DNA of 64,000 bases from Allobosea lupini (GTDB lineage Bacteria; Pseudomonadota; Alphaproteobacteria; Rhizobiales; Beijerinckiaceae): the NCBI RefSeq assembly GCF_900109525.1, contig NZ_FOAN01000003.1:434001-498000 (forward strand), read 5' to 3'. Position numbers and translations under genes: made by a program. Each line of letters opens with the position of its first letter. The first letter of the stretch is position 1. A model generated the notes under the pieces. The model searched no databases. It saw only the letters and a program-made list of their open reading frames with translations, and had not been told where the DNA came from. Of this stretch, positions 63,497-64,000 are shown in pieces.

Positions 63497-64000
63497 TCAG
63501 CGTGGGTGGCGGAATTCCAGGATATGGAATGGTGAGGCGGTCGGCGTGACCGAGGCGGTCTTGAAGCCGCTTGCGGCCAGCAACTGCGAGAACTCGCCGG
63601 CGCTGCGCTCCTGCCCGCCCATCAGCACCATCATCAGCAGGTCCTGCGAGGTCTCGTTCGGCCTGCCGCGGGCGGGATCGACCATGATGTCGACCACGAT
63701 GAAGCGCTCCGGCCCCTGGGTCGCGGCTTTCGCGTTGGCGAGGATGCGGCCGGCGGCCTTGTCGTCGAAGTCGTGCAGGATCCGGCTGAAGACATAGGCG
63801 TCGCCGCCGGACGGGATCTCGTCGAAGAACGAGCCGTGCTGCACCCGGGCGCGCCCCGCCTGCACCAGCTCGGCGAAGTGCGGATTGAGCGCCTCGGTCG
63901 CCCGCGGCAGCTCATAGAGCACGCCGCTGGTGCCAGGGTTGCGGCGGAGCAATTCGGCCAGCAGCGAGCCGTCGCCGCCGCCGACATCGACGATCGTCTC
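63497..64000 (-). CDS. SAM-dependent O-methyltransferase, acetylserotonin/hydroxyneurosporene type (5' end cut)
   Basis: The frame is open to the window edge, giving 167 residues of the C-terminal catalytic domain. SAM motif I reads IVDVGGGDGSLLAELLRR, followed by RVQHGSFFDEIPSGGDAYVF and the catalytic-type ILHDFDDKAAGRIL. These match the plant-type O-methyltransferase family (Methyltransf_2). It converges with the PPTase gene, 22 bases apart. Whether it belongs to the siderophore locus cannot be told; a methylated catechol or an unrelated phenol are both possible. Confidence 0.85.
   Translation of the reverse strand, partial: ETIVDVGGGDGSLLAELLRRNPGTSGVLYELPRATEALNPHFAELVQAGRARVQHGSFFDEIPSGGDAYVFSRILHDFDDKAAGRILANAKAATQGPERFIVVDIMVDPARGRPNETSQDLLMMVLMGGQERSAGEFSQLLAASGFKTASVTPTASPFHILEFRHPR

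Overview
The window looks like chromosome from a GC-rich alphaproteobacterium of the order Hyphomicrobiales (Rhizobiales), with Bosea or a close relative my best guess. The grounds are gene order and family content: rnd-lptC-lptA-lptB-rpoN-hpf-ptsN, def-fmt-truA near dapE, the minCDE operon, and an imuA-imuB-dnaE2 cassette preceded by the alphaproteobacterial LexA box GAAC-N7-GAAC. The genus is inference; no rRNA or tRNA gene was seen.

Layout. 1-1.1 kb: end of a nitrate/sulfonate-type ABC ATPase, then a degenerate paralogue. 1.1-20 kb: housekeeping genes (OsmC, MFS, rmuC, def, fmt, truA, dapE, RNase D, LPS export lptCAB, sigma-54, hpf, ptsN, class I fumarase, a metallo-hydrolase, cardiolipin synthase). 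20-25.7 kb: efp diverging from its modification enzymes epmA-epmB, then a DsbA-family protein, pyrF and two tandem DUF1330 genes. 25.9-29 kb: old yellow enzyme, AEC transporter and DUF808 protein. 29.2-34.9 kb: SOS mutasome imuA-imuB-dnaE2. 35-37.3 kb: a cupin and minCDE. 37.7-44.2 kb: a catabolic island with a GntR/FCD regulator, a TRAP transporter, an enolase-superfamily enzyme and a fused aconitase X.

44.3-48.2 kb: a cobalamin riboswitch, then a second promoter overlapping a Zur-like 21-bp palindrome, then a FecBCD/BtuFCD-type ABC importer translationally coupled to a methyltransferase.

48.4-64 kb: a catecholate siderophore locus. It holds HemP, a siderophore-interacting reductase, isochorismate synthase, a 2,3-dihydroxybenzoate (DHB) ligase, isochorismatase with aryl carrier domain, a phosphopantetheinyl transferase and four NRPS genes. 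The NRPS genes read as VibF plus VibH cut into pieces: Cy | Cy-A-(dead carrier) | free C | (degenerate C)-PCP-C. Only the PCP of the last protein keeps the phosphopantetheine serine; the carrier-like tails of both Cy proteins have lost it. There is no thioesterase, which fits release onto a polyamine as in vibriobactin, agrobactin or parabactin. entA, a TonB receptor and an exporter are not in the window, and the locus probably continues to the right.

Two families of dispersed intergenic repeats occur (two copies each), plus several strong intergenic hairpins. No CRISPR array, insertion sequence or prophage was seen. All family calls are made by eye from translated motifs; no database search was run.
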